Positions 53,101 to 64,000 of a DNA stretch of 64,000 bases are shown here, piece by piece. Source of the DNA: Dasyornis broadbenti (taxonomy: Eukaryota > Chordata > Aves > Passeriformes > Dasyornithidae); NCBI GenBank assembly GCA_013397935.1, contig VZRN01000755.1, positions 294,209 to 358,208 of the forward strand. The letters run 5' to 3'. The position numbers and the translations under genes were made by a program. The notes beneath the pieces are model-generated. The model was not told the DNA's origin. It worked only from the letters and a program-made list of their open reading frames with translations, and did not search any database. Within the stretch, counting starts at the first letter, position 1. The number at the start of each line of letters is the position of its first letter.

Positions 53101-56096
53101 ACAGGGGAAATCCAGCATCCACAGGTGTGAGACAACTCCTGTGGGGTGAAAGGCCAGGAGGGATATGCAATGCTGACCTTGAGATGGCTTTTCCCCCTGT
53201 GAGAAGCCCCCGAGAGCTCACCTTGTGTCCCCGAGTGGAGCAGTGCTGAAAGCCCCCACGAAGCCAAGCCTGCTCCCCTGTCCTGGTGGGGTGGTGCCTT
53301 CCAAAAGAGAGAGAATGGATCCAAGGGGATGAAACAGAGCTGGAAGCAAAAAGCAGGAAAAGGGTTACATTTCTGTGAACTGTTGAGTTCCCAAACAGCT
53401 CTCAGGCCCTTTTCAGAGATGGTGATGGCAAGCAGAATAGCTCCATTCCTTTCCTCAGGATCCCCCAGCTGGCACATCTTGCTGATCCTAACAGGAATTA
53501 CATCCTTACAACCTGCAGCAGGCAGGCAGAGAAGGCTGACCACCAAAAAACATTGCCATTCCATGTGAAACTCTTCATCTTTGCCAGGTCTAACCCGAAG
53601 AGGGAATCAAAGGGTAGGTGAGCAGCAGTAGCAGGAATGGGCATCATCTGCCTTATGTTTTCCCCGCTGTAATACGCTTCAGAAAACCCTATCCTAATAT
53701 TTCCTGGAGAAGACAGAAATTATCCAGTCCACTGCACTGATGGCAGCATCATTAAAGTAATGCACAGAAACAAAAGTAAGAGCAATAAACTATACCCAGC
53801 CATGTCCTAGGAGAATGTTGTCTGATTGGATACAGATCATTTCAGAAGTCAGGATGTTTTCATACAACCGGGATCATTTGGAGTGCACTTCAAGATCTGC
53901 TGTCAAAAGGAACAGCCACAGACGTGAGCACACGCCAGGCCAAATTGCTGGGCTTGCTGCAGCAATGCCATGCTGTGAGGGGGATCCTAGAGGAGAGCAG
54001 CTGGTCTGAAAGATTTCCACAGGCCGCTTACCTGCCAGCTTTAAATTTACTCTTTCTGGAAATATCAAAGCTGTAAGGATGCGTCCTGAGAGTAATCCGG
54101 AGGCTGGCAAGTGGCACAAGTTTTATTATACTTAATTTTTGACCAGATCAGGTCTTTTGAACGTCCCTCTCTGGGGAGGGAGTGACCAGTAGGGGCAGGT
54201 GTCTGATTGTCCCCCATCTGCAGCATGGCAGTGGGAAAGACTCAGGTGGGAAACCTCCAGTTTCATTACTTCCTAAGGGGTGTTTGATGGTGGAGGAACT
54301 TAGTGCACTGGGGTTTTTTCATCAATTGAAAAAATCTCCATATGTGACGTTGGCCAGCAGAACTTTTCAAAGCAGCAGGGAAATGAAAAAATGTTGATAT
54401 ACATCAATTTTAATCAAAATGTGACTTAACCAAAACTCAGCATGGTTCCCAGTGGCACACCCTGTTCACATCACTCTCCTTCCCTGGAACAGCTGCTTTC
54501 AAAATATATGAGGAACATCAACATAATTCACTACCAGGCCACTGCACATCACAGTTTCTGCCATCAGCCCTCATTTAACATTGGTTTCATGGGATCTGTG
54601 CACAGCCTTTTCTTATCACTAAAGCTTCTCCTTCTACCCAGAAAAGTCTTATCTCAAATTCTTTAATTGTATGCCTTGCTTAATTGAAGATTTTGGTCAA
54701 AAATAAGGTTGGAGCTGGTGTCTAAACACACCATCAGTGACGCCTCAAGCTACCAAGACTTGGGTCCAGCTTTGTTACTAAAACATTCTGAGACATTTAA
54801 AATGTTCCCCAAGAAAGGGAGAATCTTTTACACCTCAGTCAATGTTACAGATTTGCAAGGGCAAAATTGATTAACTGTGACTTTTACAGCTTAATGGAGA
54901 AACAGAGCACTGGTTCAATCAGAAATGCAGGAAGCCAAAAGGTTTATTGGGAGTAATGCAAAATTTGGGAAAGAATTTTACATTTATTAGGGGGTGGAGA
55001 ACAGAGATACCAGTTTTCCACCAGAAACAGAGATTCTTTTACCAGCAGGATTAAATATGTGGCATTTTAAGGACTTTTTCTACCACTTGTTACCTTTTCC
55101 ACTGCAAACACTTTCGCCCTGGTTATGACTAACTCTTGGTCAATTTCTTTCCATCTCTACTTCTCTTTTCCTCCAAAATCTTACCTCTTTCTTCCTTTTC
55201 CCCCCCTGCATTTTTCCCTCAGTGCTCCAGTCAGGCTTTCTTTCCAGTTGCTACAACCCAGCTAGGAGAAATGACCCAGGAACAGATCTCCCTACCCGAG
55301 ACAAAACAACGTGAAAGGATCATCTGCACAATTCAAACTATTCAAGATGCAGTCTCTTCTCACATCCCCAGGTAAAATTCATCACAGTGGAATGGCTGGA
55401 TGATTTGAAATATTTATATTGAAGTGGTAACACAAATTAAGGGAGGAATATCTTGATAATCAGATTAAGGACTATTGAGTATATTCCCTGTTACACTCTG
55501 GTGATAGAACTTTAAGTTTAAAGCTTAAGCTGCTGGTTTCACAGCTTCAGAGTTTAGCTAACTGGTTTTCTGAGGTTCACTTTCAAAATTTACTCAGACA
55601 GAGTAAACATCCTCTGTTTGCAATTGAAAGGATGGCAGTCCCAGAAGCGTATTTCCAACGGCATCCTCATTACAATTCTCACATGTTGTCACTGCTGATA
55701 TTTTGTCAGTAGTTTAATTAAACAACAGCACTCGTGCACTGCGAGTCTGAAATTGCAGTGATAAGCCGCTGTACAAGGTAAGGTGTAACGGTGCTAACAA
55801 AACCCAAATCAGTCGTATTTAGAATGCAAACACAGGAATTATATGGTTAAAGCCAATTTTATGTGACAACCTCTTCTACATGAAGGCGCAATGACAATTT
55901 CAGATGAATGATGCCAGAGGTCCTGAACATCACAGCTACAGATTTACTAAACTACACAGGTCAGAGATTCTTTATGGGGCTTCATTGTCTATACTCTCAC
56001 TACAGTCTTTTGCCTGCTGATCCCAGGATTCTAGACAGTGAGGGAATGGCCACAGTTTGGGCACTCACAGACCCCCCCGATCCATTTCTGACAGCC

Positions 56097-56204
56097 GGTC
56101 TGGTCAATGCCGTTCCCTTTTGGGAGGAGCCAGCCTGGCCACTCCCATTCTTTTTTCAGAAGGAGCCAGCCTGGTCAGTCCCACTCCATTTGGGAGAGGA
56201 GCAA
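56097..56204 (+). repeat. Three imperfect 36-bp tandem units
   Basis: Units start at 56097, 56133 and 56169 and share the core gcctggtca...ccc...tttgggaggagcca. The period of 36 keeps the surrounding 296-codon plus-strand frame open, giving a 12-residue repeat (EEPAW / KEPAW). Confidence 0.75.
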
Positions 56205-58732
56205 GCTCAGCACGTGGGAGGAAGCATGTGCCTTTTGGCCCTGGGGATGGAGCAGAGCCACTGGCCTATTTATTTAATTGTGGAGGCGCAGTCTCTGGTG
56301 CCTGTGAGAAGGTGCTGGCACAACGCTGACTGCGTAGCTCAGCACCCCCTGGTTAGGAATCCCATCGCTCAACCCCACACCGCGACCAAGATCCTCCCCG
56401 GATGCTCCCGGTGTCCGGAGCACAAGGCACATTTCTCACGTGCTGCAGCAGGAGAATCCATGCTCCAGAGTGAACACGGGTGCACTGCCCTCTCATGCTT
56501 CTTCTCTTCTCAGTGTCCCAAATGGTTTCTAAGAGAATGGTTTGGTTGGCTTTTTCTGAGTAGAGAGACCATGCACCTTTTAATACAGAAATTCATCAGA
56601 AGTAGTGTCAGGTGTGAAATATACCCTAGGCATCAGACAGCTGCTTGTGTCCTAGCACGGAAACCACAATGCTTTTTCAAATACCACTGGGACTTCAATC
56701 TGATCCACAGTTGGCCTTACATTTTATCTCGCTGTTTAGAAGCAGATCTTTTATTTGTATCAACAGAACTGCTGCACACGGGTTTCCCCTCTTCCTGAGA
56801 GAGGGGACAGGTTAAAGCTGCTCCATTAAATAGCAGTGGCCCTTTCTGTTTGCTCCCAAGGGGTCCCGAATTTGTGTTTGTAACCACAGTCGAACACATC
56901 CAGCAGCACATGGGGTTTGCAGCACTGCTGCTAATCCTGTTTCCAAAGCATTTCCAGAGAGGGAGAGCCCTTACACGCTCTGGCATCTGATCCAGGGTAA
57001 CCCCGTGCTGCCTTCCAGACTCACTGACTTGAAGGCAGGCGATTAAAACAAGCCCCGAGTTCTGGGCAAGCCATGCATAGCAAAGGCTCATTCCAGGCCC
57101 TGGGTTTTTAACGTGAATTCAGCCTCATCTGCTTATCCTGAAATGTGCAACGACTCCTCTGTCAAACACACACACTCAGCCTCTCAGAGATGGCAGTGAC
57201 AGTCAGCTCCACAGCCCCGCCAGAACCCAGGAATTCTCATTCCCAGCATCTCTGACATCAGGCAAAAACACACTCCTGTAAACTGCTGGCACAGCGCCCG
57301 TGTCGTATCCCGGGCTGCTGATTGCTCCACACAGACACAGCCGGATCCTTCAGCTCGCACACAAAGCTCTGTGCCAGGGAAACCGACATCCAGGGGCAGC
57401 CACGCTGCCAGTCTGGCTGAAAATGACATTATTTTCTCCTGGTTTCCCTGTATTCCTCAAAATCTGCAAGCTCCCATCCCAGTGTCCCTGGAATTTCTGG
57501 AATGTGTTCGGTGCTGTGTTCATAAATGATCAGTGTGAGTTCAGTGCTGGCAAAAGGAGTGTATAATGAGTATATAACACGCTAACTTTGTTCATCTTTA
57601 ATTTTGAAACTTTCTGTTGCAATATGAAGACTGAAGAAAGAAACTGGTTAGAAAAATCACTATCAGCGTATTTTTAATTCATTGTTCTTCCCTGGATGAA
57701 CTGGGGAAAACAAAAAGAAAAAGGAAGCAGTAAGTAAACAGCAGTGCTGAAAGCAGTTCATATTCTCAGAATTCATGGTTTGTGAATTCCAGGTGTAACT
57801 TCTCAGGCAGGCAGGAAAATTGGGTTTCAAAAAACATCGATTTTAGCACGACAGTGTTTTTTGGAAGTTAATGACATGCAAATCATTATGCATGTATTTA
57901 CATTTTTGATTAGGAGAAGATTGAGAAGTTAGAAAATAGAGCAGTGATCCTCCTGTAGGTCTCAGCAAAGCTGTTTCAGGTCTGCCAGAGACATGAATAA
58001 CTAACACAGAAGAAATAAGCAGAGGTCAAAAAAGGAAAAGGATTAAAAGGCTGAGGATAAATAACTTGTCTCCACTATCCTCACCAAGGAGTTCACACTA
58101 TCTAGGGTGCATACTTTCTTAATTAATGGAAAACTAGTTTGAGGGGAAGACCTACGTCATGCTGGGGCTCTGAGGGGCTTCTCTGGAAGCTCACAGTTCT
58201 GTCACACTGAGAACACTCCTCCAGCCCCCAGCAGAACAGGCTGACCTCAGGAGCTGTGAAACTCAAGTCTGCCAATGAAACTGGAGAAAGAAATTTGATC
58301 GAGCCAGAGTCTCTTGCATAATTCACTTTCCCTGGAGAGCTCTTGGCTGGGCTGGGGAAGGAACATCACAATTCCCAGCCTTCCCCCCGACAGACACTTC
58401 CTAAAGCTGCAGGACCCCTCCCTCCAGGAACACAGTGCAAGGAGGAGACCCTCAGGTGCATTTTCATGGGCTCTTAATTCTAGTCTACAGCAAGACACCA
58501 GAAAAGGTGTGTAGGAGTAATGGTGCATTTGGCCAGTCTTCCAGTCTGCCTGCTCATTTTTTCAACTTCATTCTTCTAGACCAAGCCACTGTGGCTAGAG
58601 AAGAAACACCAACTCTGCATTGTAGTTTGGAGGTGTCCAAGTGTAGCTGCAACTTTTAAACAGAACAGAAACCTGGAAAGAGTGGATCCATATTTTACCC
58701 TTTTCTTGCTGTCTTGTCATCTAAACCTGTGC

Positions 58733-58780
58733 ATCATAGAATTGGTTTGGGTTGAAAAGGACTTTTAAAGATCATAGCTA
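58733..58780 (-). mobile_element. CR1 LINE 3' terminal scrap
   Basis: The string catagaattggtttgggttg, followed by a aaaggacttttaaagatcat stretch, is the reverse complement of the CR1 3' end, which usually reads ggtttgggttggaaggacct...aaagatcat. Only about 45 bases are recognisable. Confidence 0.75.
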
Positions 58781-59603
58781 CAGAGCTCAGGAAGAAAGTG
58801 GGAGAAATTAAAGGTATTATCAATTACCACCTCTACCCCGAAGATCTTTTTCAAATAACACACGAAAAGACAAGCCCCACCACTAATTATCTATATATTC
58901 ACCAGAGAGATGAGGTACTGTAAAACCTACATTAAAGTCTCGCTCTGCTGAATTGCATTTCAGCCCAGTTACCTCCCCAGACTTGGATTGTTTAAATGTT
59001 GTTATTGTGTTCTTAATGGAAGCAAAGGAGAGCCATTCTCTTTCACAGTTAAGTCACAACCTTGATCCACAAACAGCTTTAAACAAAGATAGCATTTGTT
59101 TTTGAAGACTTTCTTTTTTTTTCTCCCCTGACAGAGAGTCCAGTCCCTCCAACAAGGCAGGTTATTCTGAGAGGGCTTAAACAGAGCCAAAACCACAGGA
59201 AAGGAGGAAAGGAAGATACAAAATAGGAAAGGATGTAAAAACTTTCAGGAGAAGAATAAATTCACCGGTGCATTCAGTCACTTGCAGGGGGAGGTTTTGG
59301 GACTTCTGTGTTGAAGAGCAAGGCCTGATTGGATTTCCCACTGCTTTTACTACCCCGGGAAGCCCTTAGGAAGCACGTTCCCGCTATCCACACTCACATT
59401 CCCCTCTCCTACCTCATCCTGCAGCTCGCGGTCCCACAAACAGCGTGAGGATTTGCGTTTGAGCGAGGGTTTAGCCTTCCTCACATCCCTCACCTCCTGC
59501 CCTCTTCCCTCCGTGCAAAAAGCCGGGACACCCTCGTGCCCCGCTCAGCCTTCCCGCCCCGCACCGTGAGCGCCGGGGCCACCTGCCCCGGCCCGTCCGG
59601 CCC

Positions 59604-59707
59604 TCATGGCCACCCTGCCCATCCCCTCATGCCCACCCTGCCCATCCCCTCACCGCCCTCCTCCTCTCATGCCCACCCTGCCCGTCCCCTCACCGCCACC
59701 TTGCCCG
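59604..59707. repeat. C-rich minisatellite at the gap edge
   Basis: Imperfect tandem units built on catgcccaccctgcccatcc / cctcaccgcc, in about three copies before the N run. The complementary strand has repeated G-tracts of three to four, the pattern of potential G-quadruplexes. This probably explains why the assembly broke here. Confidence 0.8.
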
Positions 59708-60033
59708 NNNNNNNNNNNNNNNNNNNNNNNNNNNNNNNNNNNNNNNNNNNNNNNNNNNNNNNNNNNNNNNNNNNNNNNNNNNNNNNNNNNNNNNNNNNNN
59801 NNNNNNNNNNNNNNNNNNNNNNNNNNNNNNNNNNNNNNNNNNNNNNNNNNNNNNNNNNNNNNNNNNNNNNNNNNNNNNNNNNNNNNNNNNNNNNNNNNNN
59901 NNNNNNNNNNNNNNNNNNNNNNNNNNNNNNNNNNNNNNNNNNNNNNNNNNNNNNNNNNNNNNNNNNNNNNNNNNNNNNNNNNNNNNNNNNNNNNNNNNNN
60001 NNNNNNNNNNNNNNNNNNNNNNNNNNNNNNNNN
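59708..60033. other. Assembly gap (326 N)
   Basis: A run of N within the CpG island, beginning directly after a C-rich tandem repeat. Long open frames reported across it are artefacts of the N run. Confidence 1.
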
Positions 60034-60690
60034 CGCCCGGGCCGCCCCCTGCGCCCGCCGCTCCCAGCGGCCGCTCCCGCGCAGGGCGCGCTCCCGTCCC
60101 CGCCCCGGCCGTACCCCCTCAGCAGTCGCGGGGCCGGGGCTACCTGCGTGTCCGGCGGGGCACGGACGGGTGTCCCCAGCGCGGCCCCTCAGCCAGCGCC
60201 GCTCTCCGCGCTCTCCATCGCTTGGGGTTTTTTTCAATGCTGTGCCCCGGGACCGGCCCGAGCACACTCAGCTGGGCGGGAGCATCCCGCTCATCCCGGT
60301 ACAGGGCGGCTGTCCAGAGGCTCCGCTGGAAGCCCCGCACTCCGCCGCCGCCGCTGCCGGGGATGAACGGCACCGTGAGAAACTTCTCCCGACACGCCGA
60401 TTTCCTGAGGAACGGCAGGCGCCAGGCTCAACACAAGCGTGTGGAGGGTGCGGGGAGCACAGATGGGGAGCTGGGGGCAATCCTGGCTGGAGATGTGGGC
60501 AGGGATGAGCTGATCCCGCACGCTCCGACTGCGCCGCTGCTGCTGCTGCCGTCTCTGCACATCTTCCCCGCCATCCCGCACCTGCTTCCAGGGGCAGCCA
60601 CGGCTGGGCAGCGGATCCCAAATGCACCGCAGATTGTCACGGCACAGGTTGGATCTCACACACATTCCGGGCTACGATCTCTGCCCAGAC

Positions 60691-63600
60691 GCTGGAAGGG
60701 CTGAGAGATGGGAGAAGCACGGTCCGAGTCCCTGGTGGGTGCAACAAAGTTAGGACCACGGTAAAATGTCATCCTCCAAACATCTCGGACTCTTCTTATC
60801 CCCAAATGACACCGACTTTGAATCAATAATGCCATTTAGAGCAAGTCTCGAGTTACTCCACGCAAGGGTATGGATTTTAAACTACTTGAAGGTGTCAAGC
60901 CTTAGGCACAATGACCCTCACTACATTTTTTCCTACATAAGCCATTTCAAACCACATAGAACAGAAAATGCACATAAATATCTTCAGTAACTCACTTTTG
61001 GACTTCCTGAACTGTTACTACAGCTACCAAACTTTTTACTGTGGTAGCTCTTTTTGAAATAAGAAATGTCCTTGAAAAGGAGAATATTCTTTAATATATA
61101 CAGAGCAACTCTGGTACCTCATGAATATTAATGAACAGTCAACTGCGTGCCATGAAAATAATTTTCATGCTAGAGCACCTGTGCCCATAGGTGCGTTCAC
61201 TGGCAAAGTTCACACATCATTTTCCCTTCTGGTTGCAAGTCCTTGGTGAAGCATGGAGGTCTTTCCTTTTAGTGAAGGATCTTGGGAATGCCAAGCTCTC
61301 AAAATGCAACATCCTTATGGGAAATTAAAAGCAAACAAAACCAAGGAGAATTGAGCAAGCAAACAAACCAAAAGAAGACTATTTGGCTTGAATGGGAACT
61401 TCCTACCTCTTCTGAGCTAATTTACCCGTGCCTACATTTTGCTCTTTAAATTTTAAAGCATCTGAACATTTGCTCTGTCAGTCGAGAAAAAATGGACTTA
61501 CTTAAACTCATGTTAGATCCCCTGGGGATATCATGGGGAAAATAGGACAGCAGTGCTAAGGAGAAACACTTCATCTACAGCATCTTTTACGATTAAAAAC
61601 TTGCAAACAGCAACAAAAGAGGGGGGGAAAACCCCAGACAAAACAACAGTTTTTCATTTGTTTTTATGCTTTAATTCAAAACTCGATATTGTGTCCAGTT
61701 ACCAGTGTACAAAAAGTGGGAACAAAAAATATTTTTATTGACATCTAATTCATGAAATGCCACGTGAGAAGCCTCAAAGTGAGACCAAACTAAACAGCAC
61801 GGATTTTTGCCCTGGCTGAGATGCAGGAGAAACTCGGCATCTTTCAAGTTTGTTCTAAATACTGCTAGAGACAACAGGAAAGCACAAATTTACATCCCCT
61901 AAATTTTGACTGTGATGGCTAAAACTTTTCCTTGTGAAGTCCTGCCAAAGCTTTATCTATAATTCAATGAATGCTCAGTTTCCAGATGTTAAGGTTTAGT
62001 CCTTAAAAAAAAAAACATTATGGTGACCCTCAGGAGCTTCTTGAGCCAAGAAAACCAGGATAAAGCAGCTACTCCCAGCTACAGCCTGAGAAGCTTGGAA
62101 AGTTGGGATGTGGTAGTAGAATTTGTCTGTGACAATTTATCCCTCTAAAAAAGGAGGTGCAGCGAGATCAATTCTCCATATTTCATAGAAATTACACAAC
62201 TGTGCAGCTCAAGGGAACTTCCTTCCATGGGTGCAGTTGATTATTAATTGCACCAGGCTGGAGAATGAACACTTTGTAGGCTGAGAGGGGCAGGTGGGAT
62301 GAAACCCATGGTTCTTATTCATAGCACTGGAAGTTTCAAGGACTTTTAAACCTCTCGTTGTTTTAGATTAATGACTTGGTTTCAGCGCATGTTGGTAATT
62401 TTGAATGCAAGTCCAGCACTAGGCTTATTATAAGACTTTTAAAACTCTGTCAAACAGACCCTGCATCAGCTGAATGACAAGAAATTGAGGTAGGACTAAA
62501 GCAATCATGTACCTGAATCCAAATTCAGATTTCCTGTACAAAAGGTAAAAAGTTAAATATTTGGTTTAAAAATAAAAAAACCTCCATATTCCTTGGCATT
62601 TTATAAGTTTCCAAAATGATCTAGATGTATAAATTAGCTGGGAATTTTATTTTGCTTTTTTTGCACCTTTTCTAAACCCCATAAGAAGTACTCCCATGGC
62701 CAAATTAAATCTTTCAAATAACTTTGAAGGATGCTTTTGCTTACAAGACAAGATCTCAGCCCTCTCACTCTGAAGGCCCATATGACCTTCACCACTGAAT
62801 TCCCAGTCCTTTTCTGTGCCCTGTTCAATACTCTCCAACTTCCTAAGCTCTTTTTCGGGTGGGATGTTTTGACATCTTGATCCCATTATTGCACTTTGCT
62901 TCCACACGTCTTCAGTAACTATTTTCCCCCTTCTATTCAGAAATGGTTTATCAGTTGGCCTTAATAAGCCAGCTCATTAAGCTTAAACCAATATAAAGTC
63001 AAACTAATGCAGAAATTTTTTTTTCCTGTGTCTGTGAATAGATTCCTCCAGCAGTTCTTTGTGTTCTTCAAGAATAATAGAAGTCATTAAAAGCACCAGT
63101 TAGACACAGATCTGGAAGAGGTGTAAAATACATGAACGTCTCCTGATGTAAGATTATTGTGCCCTTTAAGATAATAAGGCATTTAAATATAAAAAACCTT
63201 GTGTCAATTTTTACTAGGTTCCTCGCTCTCCAAGATAAAATACTTTTTTAAATTAATGACTGACAAGGAAAGAAATCTGTTCCTTTTCCATTACAGATAA
63301 AATACCATGGAGTCATTTATTGCAAGTTTCTGGCTATTTAAAGAAGGAGAGAATAAAAGGCTTCCCTTCCTTACCTCGTTCGTGTTGAAGAAAATAATTA
63401 CTCTATAAACTAATACAAAAGTAAAAATCATTATTATGCAGCAAAAACTAAACAATAAATCACCTAAATTTCCCCTACCAAAAGTTTGGGTGCCTCTCCT
63501 TTACGTTCAGGTGGTTTTGTGATTTGGCTGTTCTGATTTCCATGGATAATTCATTTGCTCCTCGGGTTACGTGCACAGTGACACGGTGGCACAACGGTTT

Positions 63601-64000
63601 ATTTCGAGAGCTTGGCCTTTCATGTTGGGCATCACCACGACCTCCCAGACCACTGATGCCTCTCCAGTGCCCGCGGTGCTTTGATTGTTCCACTGACACT
63701 TCTTTTCCAGGGACCACAACCAACACAAATAGGATTGGCTTTGCGATGTGCGTAAACCGACCCAAGAATTTTACACATCGGTACGAAAGGCATCTTGCTC
63801 GATCTGAAGCCCTGGAGGAAGAGTGTGGTGTAATCCAGAGCTGGATCTCCCTCCTCCTCCTCCTCCTCTTCCCTGGAGCTCTCTGCTGAGCACCCCAACC
63901 ATCTCTCCACATCAGCACAGCTTCCTCCAGCTACAAATGCAGTTTTTAAATAATCTCCTCACTTTTATTGTTGTGTGCAGCAGATGTTTTGCTTCTGCGC
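60691..64000. other. Upstream intergenic (or further intronic) sequence, no gene recognised
   Basis: AT-rich sequence past the CpG island. I see a 19-bp palindrome at 61151 and a moderately CpG-rich segment at 63550-63810, but no exon or RNA gene that I can support. Confidence 0.6.
63848..63868. repeat. (CTC)n microsatellite
   Basis: Six to seven ctc/cct units in tandem. Confidence 0.9.

Larger units (their letters stand above)
29487..59439 (-). other. SHANK2: Probable SHANK2 5' intron / upstream region
   Basis: Coding exon 1 has a strong 3' splice site 17 bases before its ATG, so at least one non-coding exon lies upstream on the minus strand. No such exon can be identified directly in this 30-kb stretch. 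Recognised contents, listed separately, are three MIR-like relics, three CR1 fragments, a large inverted repeat, a 36-bp-period repeat and microsatellites. Open frames here are mostly short and carry no known domain. Whether this is one intron or also holds further non-coding exons cannot be told from sequence alone. Confidence 0.6.
59440..60690 (-). promoter_or_regulatory. CpG island, candidate SHANK2 promoter and first exon
   Basis: A GC-rich, CpG-dense block in otherwise AT-rich DNA, typical of an unmethylated vertebrate promoter. It lies about 30 kb upstream of the SHANK2 start-codon exon, on the side expected for a minus-strand gene that needs an upstream non-coding exon. On the minus strand there are several plausible 5' splice donors: cacgcag|gtagcc with exon end at 60144, and others near 59411 and 59490. 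I cannot choose between them. No TATA box is obvious. It could instead, or also, serve a plus-strand gene. The island is interrupted by an assembly gap, so part of the promoter may be missing. Confidence 0.55.

Noticed and set aside
59536..60508. Frames of 200-300 codons across the CpG island
   Set aside because: They are opened by the N run and by GC-rich sequence with few stops. They carry no domain and are not evidence of a gene.
60222..60704. 160-codon plus-strand frame downstream of the gap
   Set aside because: GC-rich chance frame with no family match. An ATG at 60363 is followed by a possible donor, but nothing supports an exon.
62647..62907. 86-codon minus-strand frame rich in charged residues
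   Set aside because: It looks somewhat protein-like but matches no family I can name, is short, and has no splice or promoter context.
1..64000. CRISPR arrays, operons, prokaryotic mobile elements
   Set aside because: No regularly spaced repeats or prokaryotic gene layout. The window is vertebrate nuclear DNA.

Overview
This window looks like nuclear DNA from a bird, or possibly another sauropsid. It carries truncated CR1 retrotransposon ends of the avian type, AT-rich introns with GT-AG splice sites, and one recognisable multi-exon gene in a compact arrangement. There is no operon structure and nothing prokaryotic.

The gene is SHANK2, a postsynaptic scaffold, on the minus strand. Eight consecutive coding exons lie between 29486 and 13861. 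Read in order they give 368 uninterrupted codons: a unique N-terminal leader, the SPN (Shank/ProSAP N-terminal) domain and most of the ankyrin-repeat block. Every junction has GT-AG sites and matching phase. The rest of the protein (end of the ankyrin block, SH3, PDZ, proline-rich region, SAM) is not present and should lie beyond position 1. I found no further exon in 1-13860.

Layout. 1-13860: large intron after the last visible coding exon, with simple repeats only. 13861-29486: the coding-exon cluster, with introns from about 0.23 to 6.1 kb and one CR1 copy close to a splice donor. 29487 to about 59400: probable 5' intron of SHANK2, holding MIR-like CORE-SINE relics, CR1 fragments, a 0.3-kb-arm inverted repeat (39097-40536) and scattered microsatellites. 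59440-60690: GC- and CpG-rich island interrupted by a 326-base assembly gap (59708-60033) next to a C-rich minisatellite. This is the best candidate for the SHANK2 promoter and non-coding first exon. 60690-64000: AT-rich upstream sequence with no gene I can support.

I see no previously undescribed system. The items most worth a second look are the long inverted repeat with its small internal flip, the minisatellite and gap inside the CpG island, and a 296-codon open frame with an in-frame 36-bp repeat. Family and human comparisons are from memory. No search was run.
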